From assembly GCA_021531775.1 (NCBI GenBank), contig JAFBIU010000002.1:124001-188000 (forward strand): a stretch of 64,000 bases of DNA, in the 5' to 3' direction. Position 1 is the first letter of the stretch; each line of letters starts with the position of its first letter. The notes under the pieces are model-generated. The model saw nothing but the letters and a program-made list of their open reading frames with translations, was not told the DNA's origin and ran no database searches. Below, piece by piece: positions 62,570 through 64,000 of this stretch. Made by a program: the position numbers and the translations under genes. Source of the DNA: Parabacteroides distasonis (GTDB lineage Bacteria > Bacteroidota > Bacteroidia > Bacteroidales > Tannerellaceae).

Positions 62570-64000
62570 ATGAGAAAATATATTGCTTCTTTAGCGGCCG
62601 CTCTTTGTCTCGGCGGTTGGGCTCAGGCACAGACTTGCCTGCCGGCCGAATGGGCCTACAAAGTGAAGAATGAGGCTTTCAGCCATTCCCAAATGGATGA
62701 ATTGGCTCAGTTTATGACTGACGAATTGGGTTCTCGTCTGGCTGCTTCTCAGATGAAACTCCGTTCCGAAAAGATGGTCATGGAGAAACTGAAAGAGCTG
62801 GGACTCTCCAATGTCCGAACCGAATTTGCTTACGATTTTGAGAAGGGCGGTTGGGACAACGAAAAGACCTACGTGGCCATGACACAACCCTACTATTGCA
62901 GTTTTGCTGCCAATCCCAAAGCGTGGTCAGGAAGTACAAAGGGACTGATGAAAGGTGAATGTGTAGCTATTCAAGTGAAAGAGGCGGCCGATTTGGAGCA
63001 ATATAAAGGCAAATTGGCAGGTAAGATCATCTTGATGCCGACCCAGGATAAATATGAAATCAAGTTCGAACCATTAGCCAAACGCTATACAGAAGAGGAA
63101 TTGGAAGAAATAGCCCAAGATCCACGTCCCAAAGCTGGCTTCCGTTTTGATCCGGCCATGCTGGAGCAATGGAAAGCGCGTCGGGAATTACAAAAAGCCA
63201 TCAGTGCCTTTTTGAAGAACGAACAGGTCTTGGCCGTTGTACAGGCTGGCGGTACCTTCAATGTACCCACATCAAGAGGTGTTGAATACAAAGTGGGTGA
63301 TCCAGAACCTGTGCCAGAAATCGTGTTACCTATCGAAGACCATAACCGCATGGTACGTTTAGCCAACAAGGGGATAAAGGTAGAAATGGAACTGGATATT
63401 CAGAACAAATTCACTGACAACCAAAAGATCAACAATGTCATTGCGGAGATTCCAGGCACAGATCCGAAACTGAAAGACGAAATTGTTCTGATCGGTGCTC
63501 ACCTGGACTCTTGGCATGGAAGTACCGGAGCTGCGGACAATGCCTCCGGTTGTGTCGTCATGATGGAGGCTATGCGTATTCTGAAAAGTTTGAATGTAGC
63601 TCCGAAACGTACGATCCGCATAGCCTTGTGGGGTGGTGAAGAACAGGGATTGTATGGTTCACGCGGCTATGCCAATCAACTGTACGATACCAAGAACAAG
63701 AAAAAATTGCCCGGTTATGACAAGTTTGCCCTCTACCTGAATGTCGATAACGGTTCCGGTCGTTTCCGCGGTATCTATTTAGAGGAAAATGATCTGGCTG
63801 TTCCCTTCTTTGAAGCGTGGAAAAAGCCGTTCGAATCTTTAGGATTCCAGACGCTTACGTTGCGGAAGACCGGTGGTACAGACCACATGAGTTTCGATTT
63901 CTTAGGGCTGCCGGCATATCAGTTTATCCAAGATGAATTGGAATACGACCGAACCTATCACACGGTGATGGACACCTACGAACGTCTTTCCATCCCCGAT
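62570..64000 (+). CDS. M28-family metallopeptidase (C-terminus outside window)
   Basis: The frame from ATG 62570 stays open to the window end (477 codons). A signal peptide (IASLAAALCLGGWAQAQT) is followed by a PA-like insert near residues 130-290 and the M28 di-zinc site: GAHLDSWHGSTGAADNASG (His, Asp), WGGEEQGLYGSRG (Glu), NVDNGSGR and TGGTDHMSFDFLG (His). It is likely a periplasmic or secreted amino- or carboxypeptidase. An in-frame ATG at 62513 would extend it but falls before the terminator, so it is not used. No separate promoter is visible. Confidence 0.9.
   Translation, partial: MRKYIASLAAALCLGGWAQAQTCLPAEWAYKVKNEAFSHSQMDELAQFMTDELGSRLAASQMKLRSEKMVMEKLKELGLSNVRTEFAYDFEKGGWDNEKTYVAMTQPYYCSFAANPKAWSGSTKGLMKGECVAIQVKEAADLEQYKGKLAGKIILMPTQDKYEIKFEPLAKRYTEEELEEIAQDPRPKAGFRFDPAMLEQWKARRELQKAISAFLKNEQVLAVVQAGGTFNVPTSRGVEYKVGDPEPVPEIVLPIEDHNRMVRLANKGIKVEMELDIQNKFTDNQKINNVIAEIPGTDPKLKDEIVLIGAHLDSWHGSTGAADNASGCVVMMEAMRILKSLNVAPKRTIRIALWGGEEQGLYGSRGYANQLYDTKNKKKLPGYDKFALYLNVDNGSGRFRGIYLEENDLAVPFFEAWKKPFESLGFQTLTLRKTGGTDHMSFDFLGLPAYQFIQDELEYDRTYHTVMDTYERLSIPD

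Overview
The window looks like chromosomal core DNA of a Bacteroidales bacterium (Bacteroides/Parabacteroides-like; the genus cannot be fixed from sequence alone). The evidence is: repeated Bacteroidetes -7 promoter boxes (TAnnTTTG), some with a -33 TTTG; an aromatic cluster with a type II chorismate mutase fused to DAHP synthase; a FeoA-FeoB fusion; a carboxynorspermidine dehydrogenase; a lipoprotein with an acidic SDDDE stretch after its lipobox cysteine; and DUF4250, DUF4105, YjbH and Wzi families. I see no rRNA, tRNA, CRISPR array or complete insertion sequence.

Layout. 1-1.5 kb: end of a cyclophilin, then oxyR. 1.5-5.6 kb: Phe/Tyr biosynthesis operon pheA - aminotransferase - DAHP synthase/chorismate mutase - tyrA, preceded by what looks like a complete attenuator (promoter, Phe/Tyr-rich leader peptide, alternative hairpins). 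5.7-9.0 kb (minus): gmd-fcl-manC, GDP-mannose to GDP-L-fucose. 9.1-12.3 kb (minus): FMN oxidoreductase, lepA, DUF4250. 12.4-19.6 kb (plus): TPR protein, Wzi-like barrel, acyl-CoA synthetase, kdgK and eda. 19.6-21.5 kb (minus): Na/Ca antiporter, two mini membrane proteins, a small exported protein, with a phased palindrome array between the last two units. 21.6-22.5 kb: menA.

22.5-37.4 kb is a nearly unbroken minus-strand block. Its upstream part is an exopolysaccharide export operon (two YjbH-like proteins, a lipoprotein, Wza-like, Wzc tyrosine kinase with a Gly-Tyr tail, PHP-type tyrosine phosphatase, then a sialate O-acetylesterase). Its downstream part is carboxynorspermidine dehydrogenase - bcp - recA - FemAB-like - polysaccharide deacetylase - wecB. 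37.4-39.2 kb is accessory: an Rpn/PD-(D/E)XK protein flanked on both sides by unusual tandem and inverted repeats. 39.2-48.1 kb (plus): FeoAB and a Cys-rich mini protein, DUF3298 lipoprotein, rsmG, MBL hydrolase, gcvP, glycosidase-like lipoprotein. 48.2-51.8 kb: etfB-etfA-acyl-CoA dehydrogenase. 51.9-59.0 kb: two SGNH hydrolases plus an MBOAT acyltransferase (an envelope O-acylation cassette), DUF4105 and a metal-site-degenerate alkaline-phosphatase-fold protein. 59.1-64 kb: secA and a truncated M28 peptidase.

The recurring theme is envelope polysaccharide supply, polymerisation/export and modification. The most interesting signals are the aromatic attenuator, the phased palindromes at 21.04-21.11 kb, the repeat-rich surroundings of the Rpn gene, and the apparent pseudo-phosphatase upstream of secA. 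All calls rest on reading the sequence and on recalled family knowledge; no database search was run.
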